Shown here: positions 1 to 9,625 of the stretch, in pieces | Layout: the number at the start of each line of letters is the position of its first letter | How positions within the stretch are numbered: the stretch's first letter is position 1 | Source: QHXN01 sp032162705 | Lineage (GTDB): Bacteria; Acidobacteriota; Blastocatellia; Pyrinomonadales; Pyrinomonadaceae | Direction: 5' to 3' | Assembly: GCA_032162705.1 (NCBI GenBank) | Contig: JAVRON010000087.1 | Location: 42,477-106,476, forward strand | Length of the DNA: 64,000 nucleotides | Program-made: the position numbers and the translations under genes | The notes under the pieces: model-generated | The model's input: only the letters and a program-made list of their open reading frames with translations | What the model was told of the DNA's origin: nothing | Database searches by the model: none

Positions 1-908
1 CCGCCGATGGTTCCGCCGTACTGGTGGCGCACGTCCACGGGCTTGAAGGCCACGGGCGTGAAGACGCCGCCGACGTTCTGCGTGATGAAGCTGCGCGGGT
101 TGCGCGCGCCCCACTTGTTGTTGCGCTGGAAGTAGAACACGTCGCCGTGGAAGTTGTTCGTGCCCGACTTCGTGACGGCGTTAACGACGCCGCCCGCCGA
201 GCGACCGTACTCGGCGGAGTAGCTGGAGGTATTGACCTGGAACTCTTTAATCGCCGACTGGCTGATCGAGTAGCTGATACGTGTGCGGCCACGCTCCTCG
301 GCGAAGAACGCCTGGTTGTTGTCGCCGCCGTCCACCGTGTTGTTGTTGAGCAAGCCTGAGATGCCGCGGAAAGAGATGAGACCGAACGTGCCGTCGGGAA
401 CCGCGCCGGGCGAGAGCAGGGCGTAGTTCGACCAGCGGCGACCGTTGATCGGCAGGTTGTTGATCGAGGTCTGGTTGATGTTCGTTGAGAAGTCCTGCTG
501 CTGCGTGTTGATGACGGGAGCCTCGCTCGTCACCTGCACGGTCTCCTGCGCGCCGCCCACAGTCAGGTTAACATCGATGGGCGTGACGCGCCCGACTTCG
601 ACGATGACCTTCTGCTGTGTGGCGGAGAAGCCCGTGGCGTTGATCGTCACGCTGTAGTTGCCGGGGTCGAGTTGCACGACGCGGAAGCGTCCCTCGCTGT
701 CAGTCGTGGTGGCGAATTCCTTGTTCGTCTCTTCGTTCTTCACGGTGATGGAGGCATTCGCGACGACCGCGCCCTGCGGGTCTTTGACCACGCCGCCGAC
801 TGCGCCCTGGGTCGTTGACTGCGCCGCGGCGTGGGGGGCGCTAAAGCCGAGGCAGAAAACAAGCAAGGCCAGCGCGCAGGCTGACTTGCAGAGGGGATGT
901 TTCGACAT
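1..908 (-). CDS. Oar-like TonB-dependent receptor, N-terminal part (runs off left edge)
   Basis: The reading frame begins with ATG at 906-908 and stays open to the window edge, giving about 302 residues. It starts with a signal peptide of about 30 residues ending in AAAQ. A carboxypeptidase-regulatory-like beta-sandwich follows (motifs GAVGG, DPQGAVVANASI, DSEGRFRV, LDPGNYSV), then the start of a TonB plug domain (INNLPINGRRW, TVDGGDNNQAFF, EYGRSAGGVVNAVTKSGTN). The protein should sit in the outer membrane and import a large or unknown ligand using TonB energy. It is a close paralogue of the next gene upstream; by eye most N-terminal residues match. An AAGGAAG-type ribosome site lies just before the ATG. 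The C-terminal barrel is outside the window. Confidence 0.9.
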   Translation of the reverse strand, partial: MSKHPLCKSACALALLVFCLGFSAPHAAAQSTTQGAVGGVVKDPQGAVVANASITVKNEETNKEFATTTDSEGRFRVVQLDPGNYSVTINATGFSATQQKVIVEVGRVTPIDVNLTVGGAQETVQVTSEAPVINTQQQDFSTNINQTSINNLPINGRRWSNYALLSPGAVPDGTFGLISFRGISGLLNNNTVDGGDNNQAFFAEERGRTRISYSISQSAIKEFQVNTSSYSAEYGRSAGGVVNAVTKSGTNNFHGDVFYFQRNNKWGARNPRSFITQNVGGVFTPVAFKPVDVRHQYGGTIG

Positions 909-1085
909 ATTTCTTCCTTTCCCTACGTGATTGGTTGCGGTGGTTAGGGGCACAGGTGCCATTCTTTCTACGCTTCCCGAAGTGTTCCCGATGATCTGTT
1001 TGATTGAAAGATGGCTAGAAAGAGAACTGAACCTTATATCATACGGGAAGAAGTTTTCGCGAGTGTTAAGAACGCGGAAACGTGA
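909..1085 (-). promoter_or_regulatory. Conserved receptor leader, copy A
   Basis: This upstream region is nearly identical to 4374-4552, the leader of the second receptor. Conserved parts include the ribosome site, a short inverted repeat GGCACCTGTGCC (949-960) and a TATGAT-like -10 hexamer on the minus strand around 1039-1044. A poor -35 (TTAACA, 20-base spacing) makes the promoter assignment weak. Conservation beyond the coding sequence suggests duplicated regulation. Confidence 0.4.
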
Positions 1086-1110
1086 CGTTAAATATGCTGG
1101 GAGTCGTGCG

Positions 1111-1151
1111 AAAAAAAGGGCGCGCTACTCGATGGAGTAACGCGCCCTTTT
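1111..1151 (-). terminator. Rho-independent terminator of the second receptor gene
   Basis: A stem of about 15 bp with one mismatch (1115-1130 with 1135-1150) closes a 4-base loop. It is followed on the minus strand by a run of seven U (1111-1117 read in reverse). It lies 28 bases after the stop at 1179. Confidence 0.85.
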
Positions 1152-1178
1152 GAGTCGAGTCTCTTCGGGCTTACAGTT

Positions 1179-4100
1179 TTAGAACTCGAAGCGCGCGCCG
1201 AGTTGAACCTGACGCTCGCGGAAGAAAAAGCCGTCAGCGCCAGTTGTGGTGCCGAAGGAGGGATTGAAAGTCGCAATCACGCTCGAGCCGGAGGTCGAGA
1301 TGTTGTAGATCGTATTGTTTACACTGGTAACCTGCGTACGGTTGAAGATATTGAAGCCCTCGGCCAGGACTTCCAGCCTCACCTTTTCTGTCAGGCTGAA
1401 ACGGCGCGAGAGACGCATGTCGGTGTACCAGATACTCGGCTGCTTGAAGAAGTTAGGTGGCACCAGGGCGAAACGGAGCGAGCCGTTCGAGCCGTTCACG
1501 CCACCGGCCTGGCTAAAGCCAAAGACGCCGCTGACGCTGGAACCTGAAGTGTTCCCGGTGTAGCGCGCTCCGGAGAAGGCGTTTAAGATCGGCGCAATAG
1601 TCCAGCCATTAAAGATCGCGCGACCTACCTTATTATCTTTCAGGCTGGCGAAGGCAGTGTTGTAAACAACACTCGCTACAAATTTGTGCCGCCTGTCGAA
1701 AGCTGACAGACCGGTCTCGCCACCCGGATTGAAGGGATCGAAGGGGCCCGAGAAGCTGGGCGTAAAGGTCGTCGAGGTCTGCCCGTTGTCCGACGCTCTG
1801 GAGAGCGTGTAGCTGGTCTGGAACTGAAGCCCGTCGGTCAGACGACGGTTTGCCTGCAACACTAGCGCGTGGTATTTGGACGAGACATTACTCGTAATCT
1901 GATCGATGAAACCGAAGCTGGTGTTCGGTCTCGTCGCCCCTAAGTAGTAGGGGAAGGTCCAATTTTGACCGGCGAAGGGGCCGTCCACGATGTTGACGGT
2001 GCGAGTGGTCGTCGTCGGACTCAGGTTGACATCAATGAAGCTCGGGAGGTACTTCCCGAAGCTGAAGAGATAAGAGGCGGAGACCACCGTGTTGCGCGCG
2101 ATCTGACGTTCAAAGACGACATCACCCTGATGAATCATCGGATTTTGGAAGCCGTTCTGGAAGAACTGAACGCCTGCCGTGCCCGAAGGTGCCGAAGGCA
2201 AAAGGTTGGGGAAGATCGGCGCAGTCGGATTACCCGCGGCGGTCGCAGGATTAGTGGCGGGTGCCACCGAACTGACAACCTGGCCGGTTGAAAGACCAGT
2301 GTTAATCAACGAGTTGATGATGGTCGAGCCAATCACGCGCCCGTAGTAGATTCCGTAGCCGCCGCGCAAGCTTGTCTTGCCGTTGCCCTGGATATCCCAT
2401 GCGAAACCGATGCGCGGGCCGAAGTTGTTCTTGTCGCTCGGTCTATTCGCCGTTTGCGGCAAGGCGGGATTAACGAGGAAAGGCTGCGGTAACTTCTCGT
2501 ACTCCCAACGCAGACCGAGGTTGAGGGTCAGACGCGATGTCGCGCGCCAGTCATCCTGCGCGAAGAAAGCATAGTCAACAGTCGAGAGCGCAAAACGAGG
2601 CGGACCGAAACCTTGTGCGAAGTTGCTGGTGTAGCACTTACCCGCAAGGCGTGTGCTGGTGGCGCATTGCTTGTTTGCCGTCCTCAATGACCCGTTCGTG
2701 GTGAAGTTCACGTAATCGACGATGAAGTCGTTGATGTTGGAGTAGGTGTAAGAACCGGCTCCGGTGAACAGGTTGTCGTCGATGTCGTGGACATGACTTA
2801 TATCGGTGCCCCACTTGAACGTATGGTTCCCCGTAGAGAAACTCATGGTGTCGGCGAATTGATAACGCTTCTCATCCGGCAGGGCCTTCCGGTCGAGGGA
2901 TGTCGCTTTACCGAAGGTAATGCCGTTTGTCAGAGCGACCTGGGGGGAATTTCCATCCGCCGTGGTCGGCTCGCCCGGCAGCGGCGGGTTGGCGATTTGT
3001 GAGTCAAGCTCATGCGACCACAGGAAGCGACCCTCATTGAGCAGCCTGTTTGAGAGCGTCGAGGTGAGGCGTAGATTAACCGAATCAGCGGTGACGAAGT
3101 CATCGCCGAAGCCGGCGCGGTCGCGCGTGACTGTCGCCGCCGTTTGCACTCCGGCGGGCGAGGCCCAACGCAAGCGGTTGTACGTCGCGGTGAGCGTGTT
3201 CTTCGGAGTGATGTTCCAATCCAGCTTCGGAAAGAAGAGCTTCTGACCACCCTTGCGCGGCACCTCGCCGGTCAGGCTGTTGATAAAGCCCAATGAGGAA
3301 TTAATCTGGTCGGTCGTCAATCCCCTGACCGCCGCCGTGAGCAAGGTGGTGTTGACAGTGCTCAGATAACCGGGAGTGACGAACCTGGCGATGCCGGGGA
3401 AATCGCGTTTTTGCTGGTCGTAGCTGAAGAAGAAGAAAGCCTTGTTCTTAACGATGGGCCCGCCGATGGTGCCGCCGAACTGATAACGCACATCCTTCGG
3501 CTTGAGTCCGACGGGCGTGAAAACTCCGTTCACCAGTTGGTTGATGGTACTGAGGGGGTTGCGTGCTCCCCACTTGCTGTTGCGGTCGTACAGGAAACCC
3601 GAGCCATGGAACTCGTTGGTGCCGGACTTGGTGACGGCGTTGATTACGCCACCTGCCGAACGTCCGTACTCAGCCGAGTAGTTCGAGGTGTTGACCTGAA
3701 ACTCGCGGATTGCGGCCTGACTGATCGAGTAGCCGATGCGCGTGCGCCCGCGCTCCTCTGAGAAGAACGCCTGGTTGTTGTCGCCGCCATCAACCGTATT
3801 GTTGTTGAGCAAGCCTGAGATGCCGCGGAAAGAGATGAGACCGAACGTGCCGTCGGGAACCGTGCCCGGCGTCAGAATCGCAAGGTTAGACCAGCGGCGA
3901 CCGTTAGTCGGAAGATTGTTGATAGAGACCTGATTAATGTTGGTAGAGAAGTCCTGCTGCGTAGTGTTAATGGCCGGCGCTTCGCTCGTCACCTGCACGG
4001 TCTCCTGCGCGCCGCCGACGGTGAGGGCAGCGTCGATGGACGTGACGCGCCCGACTTCGACCACGACCTTCTGCTGCGTGAAGGCGGAGAAGCCTGTGGC

Positions 4101-4373
4101 GTTGATCGTCACGCTGTAGTTGCCGGGGTCGAGCTGCACGACGCGGAAGCGTCCCTCGCTGTCAGTCGTGGCGGAGGTCTCCTTGTTCGTCTCCTCGTTC
4201 TTCACGGTGATGGAGGCATTCGCGACGACCGCGCCCTGCGGGTCTTTCACCGTGCCGCCGACTGCACCCTGCGTCGTTGACTGCGCCGCGGCGTTAGCCG
4301 CGCCGAAGGCGAGGCAGAAAACAAGCAAGGCCAGCGCGCAGGCTGACTTCTTGCAGAGGGAATGTTTCGACAT
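1179..4373 (-). CDS. Oar-like TonB-dependent receptor
   Basis: About 1064 residues. ATG at 4371-4373 is preferred over an open extension upstream because a purine-rich AAAGGAAG site lies just before it and a signal peptide follows directly. Domains in order: signal peptide (about 1-31), carboxypeptidase-regulatory-like domain (about 33-115), TonB plug (about 120-260), long beta-barrel ending in a terminal aromatic residue (QLGARFEF). The family sits in the outer membrane and takes up bulky nutrients or acts in adhesion or protein translocation, as for Myxococcus Oar; the ligand here is unknown. The gene is in tandem with the partial receptor at 1-908 and separated from it by a strong terminator, so each copy probably has its own transcript. 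Confidence 0.93.
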   Translation of the reverse strand: MSKHSLCKKSACALALLVFCLAFGAANAAAQSTTQGAVGGTVKDPQGAVVANASITVKNEETNKETSATTDSEGRFRVVQLDPGNYSVTINATGFSAFTQQKVVVEVGRVTSIDAALTVGGAQETVQVTSEAPAINTTQQDFSTNINQVSINNLPTNGRRWSNLAILTPGTVPDGTFGLISFRGISGLLNNNTVDGGDNNQAFFSEERGRTRIGYSISQAAIREFQVNTSNYSAEYGRSAGGVINAVTKSGTNEFHGSGFLYDRNSKWGARNPLSTINQLVNGVFTPVGLKPKDVRYQFGGTIGGPIVKNKAFFFFSYDQQKRDFPGIARFVTPGYLSTVNTTLLTAAVRGLTTDQINSSLGFINSLTGEVPRKGGQKLFFPKLDWNITPKNTLTATYNRLRWASPAGVQTAATVTRDRAGFGDDFVTADSVNLRLTSTLSNRLLNEGRFLWSHELDSQIANPPLPGEPTTADGNSPQVALTNGITFGKATSLDRKALPDEKRYQFADTMSFSTGNHTFKWGTDISHVHDIDDNLFTGAGSYTYSNINDFIVDYVNFTTNGSLRTANKQCATSTRLAGKCYTSNFAQGFGPPRFALSTVDYAFFAQDDWRATSRLTLNLGLRWEYEKLPQPFLVNPALPQTANRPSDKNNFGPRIGFAWDIQGNGKTSLRGGYGIYYGRVIGSTIINSLINTGLSTGQVVSSVAPATNPATAAGNPTAPIFPNLLPSAPSGTAGVQFFQNGFQNPMIHQGDVVFERQIARNTVVSASYLFSFGKYLPSFIDVNLSPTTTTRTVNIVDGPFAGQNWTFPYYLGATRPNTSFGFIDQITSNVSSKYHALVLQANRRLTDGLQFQTSYTLSRASDNGQTSTTFTPSFSGPFDPFNPGGETGLSAFDRRHKFVASVVYNTAFASLKDNKVGRAIFNGWTIAPILNAFSGARYTGNTSGSSVSGVFGFSQAGGVNGSNGSLRFALVPPNFFKQPSIWYTDMRLSRRFSLTEKVRLEVLAEGFNIFNRTQVTSVNNTIYNISTSGSSVIATFNPSFGTTTGADGFFFRERQVQLGARFEF

Positions 4374-4552
4374 GTTTCTTCCTTTTCCTACGTGATTGGT
4401 TGCGGTGGTTAGGGGCACAGGTGCCATTCTTTCTACGCTTCCCGAAATGTCTCTGCTGACCTGTTTGATTGAAAGATGGCTAGAGAGAGAACTAAAACCT
4501 CTATCATACGGGAAGAAGTTTTCGCGAATGTTAAGAACGCGGAAACGCGATG
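4374..4552 (-). promoter_or_regulatory. Conserved receptor leader, copy B
   Basis: Matches 909-1085 closely, including the GGCACCTGTGCC inverted repeat at 4414-4425, the TATGAT hexamer and a GTTCTTAACA stretch further upstream. Similarity stops near 4555, so this marks the end of the duplicated segment. The exact promoter is uncertain. Confidence 0.4.
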
Positions 4553-5004
4553 TTAAATACTACATTTTCACTCGCGCGCGCAAGACCAAAAAAGTCGCCA
4601 GAGCCAAAGGCCCGCGCTCGCGTTGACATCCGAATTTTCAAATCACGCGCCGCGATTTTTTTCATCTGACCGCTGCCGGGTCGTCATGAAAAGACTTCCG
4701 TCCGAAAAGATGAACCAAAAGTCCAAAAACTCGGATATGCGGGGGTAGCTTTTTTAGTCGGGGCGCGAAAGGATAGAAAGTTTCTCTATCATAACTGGAA
4801 CAACGGGAAAGAGTTTTACGAATTTCGCCTGATGCTTACCCTTCACAGACGCAACGGTCAGAACCTACCCTATCTGACGAAACAAAAAGTATGCCAGCAA
4901 TACGAACCCGGACGCGGTCGAACGAGGCGGCGCACGGGAGAAGGTTTTCCGGCCCGGACTTGAACTGATTTACCCGGTTGGATGAAGGCTCGGAAGTTGA
5001 AGAG
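4553..5004. other. Intergenic region with no recognised gene
   Basis: About 450 bases between the receptor leader and the terminator of the next gene. It holds AT-richer stretches and only weak short reading frames. I see no convincing gene, RNA or repeat in it. Confidence 0.5.
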
Positions 5005-5036
5005 AGGCCGTGTGAGAGTTTCCCCTCACACGGCCT
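5005..5036 (-). terminator. Hairpin terminator after the extracellular nuclease gene
   Basis: A perfect 12-bp stem (5005-5016 with 5025-5036) with an 8-base loop, 47 bases after the stop at 5084. The minus-strand sequence after it is only moderately U-rich (CUCUUCAACUU), so it may be a weak or Rho-assisted terminator. Confidence 0.6.
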
Positions 5037-5083
5037 GCGGCTCATTCGAGCGTGGCTGACGAAAGGTAAGTCCGCGACTGCGA

Positions 5084-8000
5084 CTACCTCTCGCCCGGCG
5101 CTGGCGTTTTGAGAGCGCGCAGCGGCGACGCGCTTACGGTGGAATTGCCGGACGCTTCGATATTGATGAAGAACTTGAACGTGCCGGTCTGTTGGATGCC
5201 GAGCAGGAATTGAACGCTGACCGAGTTGCCGTTGGCAAGCGGCGCGCCGAGGTTGATGAAGCCGACGTTCATCGAAGTGTTCCAGCCGCCGCCGCTCGGC
5301 TGCGCGGGCGGTTGCTCGACGGTCGTCCCACGCACGTTTACGGGATTGCCGTTGACCATCACGACGATGTCGCTTGAGTCGCGCGCGCGCAGGTCGGCGG
5401 TCGAGCCGTTCAGGCGCGGGTGCGTTGTCACCTCGACGATGCGGAAGCGGAGTCGCGTCACGTTCAAGCCGGTGTTGTTCGTGAACGTGCGACGGATCGA
5501 CATCGTACCGAAGGTCGAGTTGTTCGCCGGGTCGGAGGTTAAGTCGCGCGTGCGGTTCGGCGGATTCGCCGAGGAGACCGACGTATCCAAGAGCGCCGTC
5601 ACGAACTGATTGTTACGCTGGATGGGCGCGGAGAGGTTCTCCAGGCCCGGCGCGCCGAGCAGCACCGTGGGACAAACGTTTGTGTCGCCGTCCGTGCTGA
5701 CGAAGATGAAGTCAGAGGCGTTGTCGCCCGTGTCTTTCGGAAGCCCGCCGCTCGTGCGCGTCATCGAGCGCACGAAGCTGTACTCGGCGGAGGTGTTGCC
5801 CGTGCAGTTCGCGGGCAGCCCCGCGCCTTCGCGGTAGAGCGCCGGGGCGGTCGTGCGGCCCACGGCGTCGAGCCGATTGGCAAGCGTGAAGTTAAGCGAA
5901 TCCGTCGTGCGGAAGAGGGCGACGCCGCCGCTGCCGGGAATGTCGGTCGAGTAGACATTGTCGCCGCCGCCCGCGCCCGTGCCGCCGTAGTCGGAGAGCG
6001 TGTAGCCATTGGTGTTCACGCCGAGGAAGTGGCCGCGCGCCGGAATGACTGTGCCGTTCGGGATGGTGAATCGCTCCGAGCCGTCGGATGCGACTACGGC
6101 CCAGCCCGCCGAGCCGTCCGTGGTCGAGACGGTGATGTCTGAGTCCGTGTTGTTGTAGACCTCTATGAACTCGTTGTTCTCCTCCTGCGTGCCGGGCGCG
6201 TTCACGCCACCGCCGTCGCTCGAACTGGGCGGCGCGGGCGCGCCCGTGGTATCGCCGCCCGCGACGGGTCGAGTTGTGTTTGGGTCGGTCGGGCCGTCGA
6301 AACGGAACTCGCTGATGATGACCGAGCCTTGTGGCTGCGGCACGCTGAGCGAGAAGTATGCGATGGGCTGATCGTGGTCGGAGATGCGGTCGGGGATGTT
6401 CGGGTCTTCGTAGTCCTTGACCGGCTGGTCTGCGTCTTCGCGCGCGTAGGCGAAGCGGTTGAGGATGGTCTGTGCGTTCGGGTTGACGATGACGTGGTCT
6501 AAGACCTGCGCGTTGCCGTCGAACGAGTAGGAGTAACGCTCGTTCGGCGTCAGCGTATCGATGAGGTCGGTCTGGTCGGGGTTGACGAGGTCGCTCGAAG
6601 CGAGCACCACCTGATCGGGCGGCGCGGGCGTGCCGAGAATGGTTCCAATCACGTCCACGTAACCGTCGTTGATGCGGAAGGCGTTCATGTCACCGACCGT
6701 GATGATCTTCTCAGTCGGGTCTGCGGCCTGTCGGCCCTGAATGTAGTTGGCAAGGAACTCGGCCTGCGCGCGTCGCTTGGCGCGGACGCGTTCGCCCTCA
6801 GTCGCCCAGCCGTTCGTCCCCGCCAACGTGCTGTCAATACTGCTCAGCGAGCGGAGGTGGTTGACGATGACGGTGAAGGGGAGCGTGCCGAGGTTGTTGG
6901 GGCGCGCTATCGTCGCGCGGAGCACGAGCGGCGGCCGGTCGTTAAGCAGCGCGGTGGAAGAGTCGGGGTTGGCGAAGGTCGTGTCCTTGCCGACCTGCGT
7001 CACGTCAACGACCGAGACGCGCGAAGCCTTGACGAGGAAGCCCACGTCGATGCCGCCCACGTCGTTGCCCTCGACGAGGTAGGCCGTGTAGTTCGGGTTC
7101 GGCAGGCCGTCAATCGTCTGCGCGTCGGCGTTGACCTTCGCGGCGACCTGTTGCAGCGTCGAGAGGTTCTCCATCTCCTCGATGCCGATCACGTCCGGGT
7201 AGTGCTGGACGTTGCGGATGATGAGCGAAGCCTTGTTGAGCCGGTTGTTGAAGGCGGTCGTCGTCAACGTGGGCGCGCCCGACTCGCCGTCATTCACGGT
7301 GTCGAAGAAGCGCTCCATGTTGAAGGAGGCGACGGTGAACTCGTTGAGATTCGGTGCCGGCGCGGGCGTCGCGCCGCCGTCCGTGCCGCCTGTGAGCGTC
7401 TGCTCGGGCAGAATCGTCCACGTGCGGAACGAGTAGTCCATCTCGCCGATGACGTTTGTGAAGACGCTGCCGACGGAGACATTGACGGCGGTCGTGCCCG
7501 GCTCACCGTCGCTGTCAACACGCAGGCGCTCGGGGTTCTCGTCGAAGCGAGGGACGTTTGCGGGCGCACCCGCCGGGAGCGGATCGCTGGCGTTGATGCC
7601 CGGCTCGCGGAACGGTCGCGCCACTCCCGTGACGACGCCGTAGAAGACGCCGTTCGAGGCGACGGTGGCGTTCGGCTCGTTGATCGTGCCTTGCGTCGGC
7701 GCGACGACTGTTAAGGAGTTGACCTGCACGCGCATGCCCTCGAAGCGTTCGAGGTTTTCGAGGCCGGGGGCCTGCGTGTCGGCGGCGGTGATGGTGACCG
7801 GCGCGGGAAGCGGATTGCCCGTGGATAGCACAGAGGCCGTGATCGTCCCGCTCAACTCGGTCTGTGGCTTCTGGTTCGGGTCAGCCGAAGGAATGAACTC
7901 CTGAACGGTTCCCGAGACCTGCACGCTGTTGCCGACGACCGCCGCCGCAGGGACGCTTGAGCCGGTGAAGACGAAGACGCCGTTGGAAGTGTTCGGGTCT

Positions 8001-9340
8001 GCGTCGCAGGCATCGTCCTGAATATAGAAGCCGCCCGACGTGCCCGACTTGATGCCGGTGACGATGCCGCGCGTGGTGACGCTCTGGCCGGTGACGGGCG
8101 AGGTCGTGCCCGAGCCTTGAATCTGGCAGATGCCCGTGAGTGTCACGTCATCGTTCGTGATTGTGCCGAGGCCCTGTGCATCTCCGGCGGTCGCGCCCGT
8201 GACGTTTGAGATGTTGACGAAGAAGGTCTCGTTCGGCTCGACGGTCGTGTCGCCGTTGACGGTGACGCTGACGGTCGTGGACGTGTTGCCGGATGTAATG
8301 CTGCCGCTGCCGTTCACGATGGCGACGTAGTCAGTGCCCGCGGTCGCGGGATTCGTTGTGCCGTCGGCGGTGTTGACGGTGAAGGTGACGCCGCTCGCGC
8401 CCGCGGGCGCGGTGAGGCTGACGGTGAAGTTGAAGGTCGTCGTGCCTGCGTTGCCTTCTGCCTGCGTCACGTCGTTGATGTTGAGCGTCGGCTGCGACGG
8501 CGTCGGGGTCGGCGTCCCGCCCGAGCCGTTCGGCGTCAAGGAGAAGTCGTCAACCGCGAGGCCGTCGTCCGCGCCCGTAGCATCCGTGTCAGTCCAGTGG
8601 ATGAAGAAGGACGCGCCGTTTGGAATGCTCAAGGACGAGATTGTCGTGGAGAGCGCCGTGCGGTCGGCTGCGGCGTTGCCGTTTTTCGCGCCCGTCGTGG
8701 CGGTGTCCGGCGTGACGAAGTTGAGTGCGGCGACGCCGGTGTAGGTTCCCGTGGAAAGGTCTGTGGCGTTAGTGCTGATCTCGAAGTTGATCTGGTCGGT
8801 GCGCGCGGCGGTGCCGAGCCGCCACTCCTCGCCGGTGTAGGCGACATTGAGCGACGTGATGGTCGAGCCTGTGTTGTTCGTAAACTTCGCGCCGTAGAGC
8901 GGGATGAGCGTGCCGCTGCGCAAGGCTCCCAGAGCGCGGTCGGTGGCAGCCGCAGCGCCGTAGCTGTAGATGTCGCCTGTGGTGCTGCCGCCGGTGTCCA
9001 CGGCGTACTGCTCGTTATCGCGCGCGCCGCCGCCCGTCTCGGTTATGTACCAGCCCGTCGGGAGCGCGGTGTTCGTCGTACTGCCCGCGGTGTTGGAGAG
9101 CGTGTCGAAGTTCTCCGTAGCAGCCACGCCCAGCGTGGTCAGTGAAACGCTGCCCGTGCCGGTGTCGTTCGGCCCGCCCACATCATCGAGGAGGCGCGGC
9201 GCGGGGGTACGTACCCTTTGAGCGGCGGCGTGCGAGGCGAAGAGCGCAGGCTGGAGAAGAATAAAGGCGGCGGTAACGACGGCGAGGAGTTGGCGACGCG
9301 CAGAGACGGAGCGCCTTCTGCTTTGGGGCGAAGTGAACAC
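5084..9340 (-). CDS. ExeM/NucH-type extracellular nuclease with Calx-beta and lamin-tail domains
   Basis: A 1418-residue secreted protein that begins at GTG (9338-9340) with an AGGAAAGGA ribosome site 11 bases upstream. Domains in order: signal peptide to about residue 41; an N-terminal beta region; a proline/threonine linker (about 275-283); a Calx-beta repeat (about 287-398); an OB-fold-like domain (about 400-560); an endonuclease/exonuclease/phosphatase domain (about 667-1000); a lamin-tail domain (about 1005-1150); and a C-terminal beta domain. Catalytic-type residues are visible: N674, E722/E724, N827-H828, D884 and N886 (GDMN), D948-H949 and SDH 987-989. The likely role is degradation of extracellular DNA for phosphate, nitrogen or biofilm turnover. 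The next gene upstream shares the lamin-tail and Calx-beta domains. Confidence 0.88.
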   Translation of the reverse strand: MFTSPQSRRRSVSARRQLLAVVTAAFILLQPALFASHAAAQRVRTPAPRLLDDVGGPNDTGTGSVSLTTLGVAATENFDTLSNTAGSTTNTALPTGWYITETGGGARDNEQYAVDTGGSTTGDIYSYGAAAATDRALGALRSGTLIPLYGAKFTNNTGSTITSLNVAYTGEEWRLGTAARTDQINFEISTNATDLSTGTYTGVAALNFVTPDTATTGAKNGNAAADRTALSTTISSLSIPNGASFFIHWTDTDATGADDGLAVDDFSLTPNGSGGTPTPTPSQPTLNINDVTQAEGNAGTTTFNFTVSLTAPAGASGVTFTVNTADGTTNPATAGTDYVAIVNGSGSITSGNTSTTVSVTVNGDTTVEPNETFFVNISNVTGATAGDAQGLGTITNDDVTLTGICQIQGSGTTSPVTGQSVTTRGIVTGIKSGTSGGFYIQDDACDADPNTSNGVFVFTGSSVPAAAVVGNSVQVSGTVQEFIPSADPNQKPQTELSGTITASVLSTGNPLPAPVTITAADTQAPGLENLERFEGMRVQVNSLTVVAPTQGTINEPNATVASNGVFYGVVTGVARPFREPGINASDPLPAGAPANVPRFDENPERLRVDSDGEPGTTAVNVSVGSVFTNVIGEMDYSFRTWTILPEQTLTGGTDGGATPAPAPNLNEFTVASFNMERFFDTVNDGESGAPTLTTTAFNNRLNKASLIIRNVQHYPDVIGIEEMENLSTLQQVAAKVNADAQTIDGLPNPNYTAYLVEGNDVGGIDVGFLVKASRVSVVDVTQVGKDTTFANPDSSTALLNDRPPLVLRATIARPNNLGTLPFTVIVNHLRSLSSIDSTLAGTNGWATEGERVRAKRRAQAEFLANYIQGRQAADPTEKIITVGDMNAFRINDGYVDVIGTILGTPAPPDQVVLASSDLVNPDQTDLIDTLTPNERYSYSFDGNAQVLDHVIVNPNAQTILNRFAYAREDADQPVKDYEDPNIPDRISDHDQPIAYFSLSVPQPQGSVIISEFRFDGPTDPNTTRPVAGGDTTGAPAPPSSSDGGGVNAPGTQEENNEFIEVYNNTDSDITVSTTDGSAGWAVVASDGSERFTIPNGTVIPARGHFLGVNTNGYTLSDYGGTGAGGGDNVYSTDIPGSGGVALFRTTDSLNFTLANRLDAVGRTTAPALYREGAGLPANCTGNTSAEYSFVRSMTRTSGGLPKDTGDNASDFIFVSTDGDTNVCPTVLLGAPGLENLSAPIQRNNQFVTALLDTSVSSANPPNRTRDLTSDPANNSTFGTMSIRRTFTNNTGLNVTRLRFRIVEVTTHPRLNGSTADLRARDSSDIVVMVNGNPVNVRGTTVEQPPAQPSGGGWNTSMNVGFINLGAPLANGNSVSVQFLLGIQQTGTFKFFINIEASGNSTVSASPLRALKTPAPGER

Positions 9341-9490
9341 GGGAGTTAAATTCCTTTCCTGGCTTTTTTGAATGCTTCGAGGACGGCGTCCTTCCCTTCA
9401 GCTCGGACACGCGCAGACGAAAGTGCGGCTTAAGGGTTGTATAAGATTAAGAGACTCGTCGTCAAGCGCCTGCGGTACGACATGGGCCCA

Positions 9491-9540
9491 AAAAAGAAGA
9501 TGCTCACGGCCCGGGGTCACGTGGCCGTGAGCATCTTCTT
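9491..9540 (-). terminator. Rho-independent terminator of the lamin-tail/DUF4214 gene
   Basis: A perfect 18-bp stem (9494-9511 with 9523-9540) with an 11-base loop, followed on the minus strand by UUUU. It lies 85 bases after the stop at 9626. This is one of the strongest terminators in the window. Confidence 0.88.
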
Positions 9541-9625
9541 CGTGCGCGTTAAGTGTGTCTTCAATTATCTCTTCGCGCTGCATCGAGGCGACTGCGGTGC
9601 AGCGACGTTTGAGCGCCTGCGGCGG

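Noticed and set aside
4836..5045. A 69-codon open frame before the nuclease terminator
   Set aside because: It runs through the terminator hairpin, has no ribosome site and no family-like sequence.
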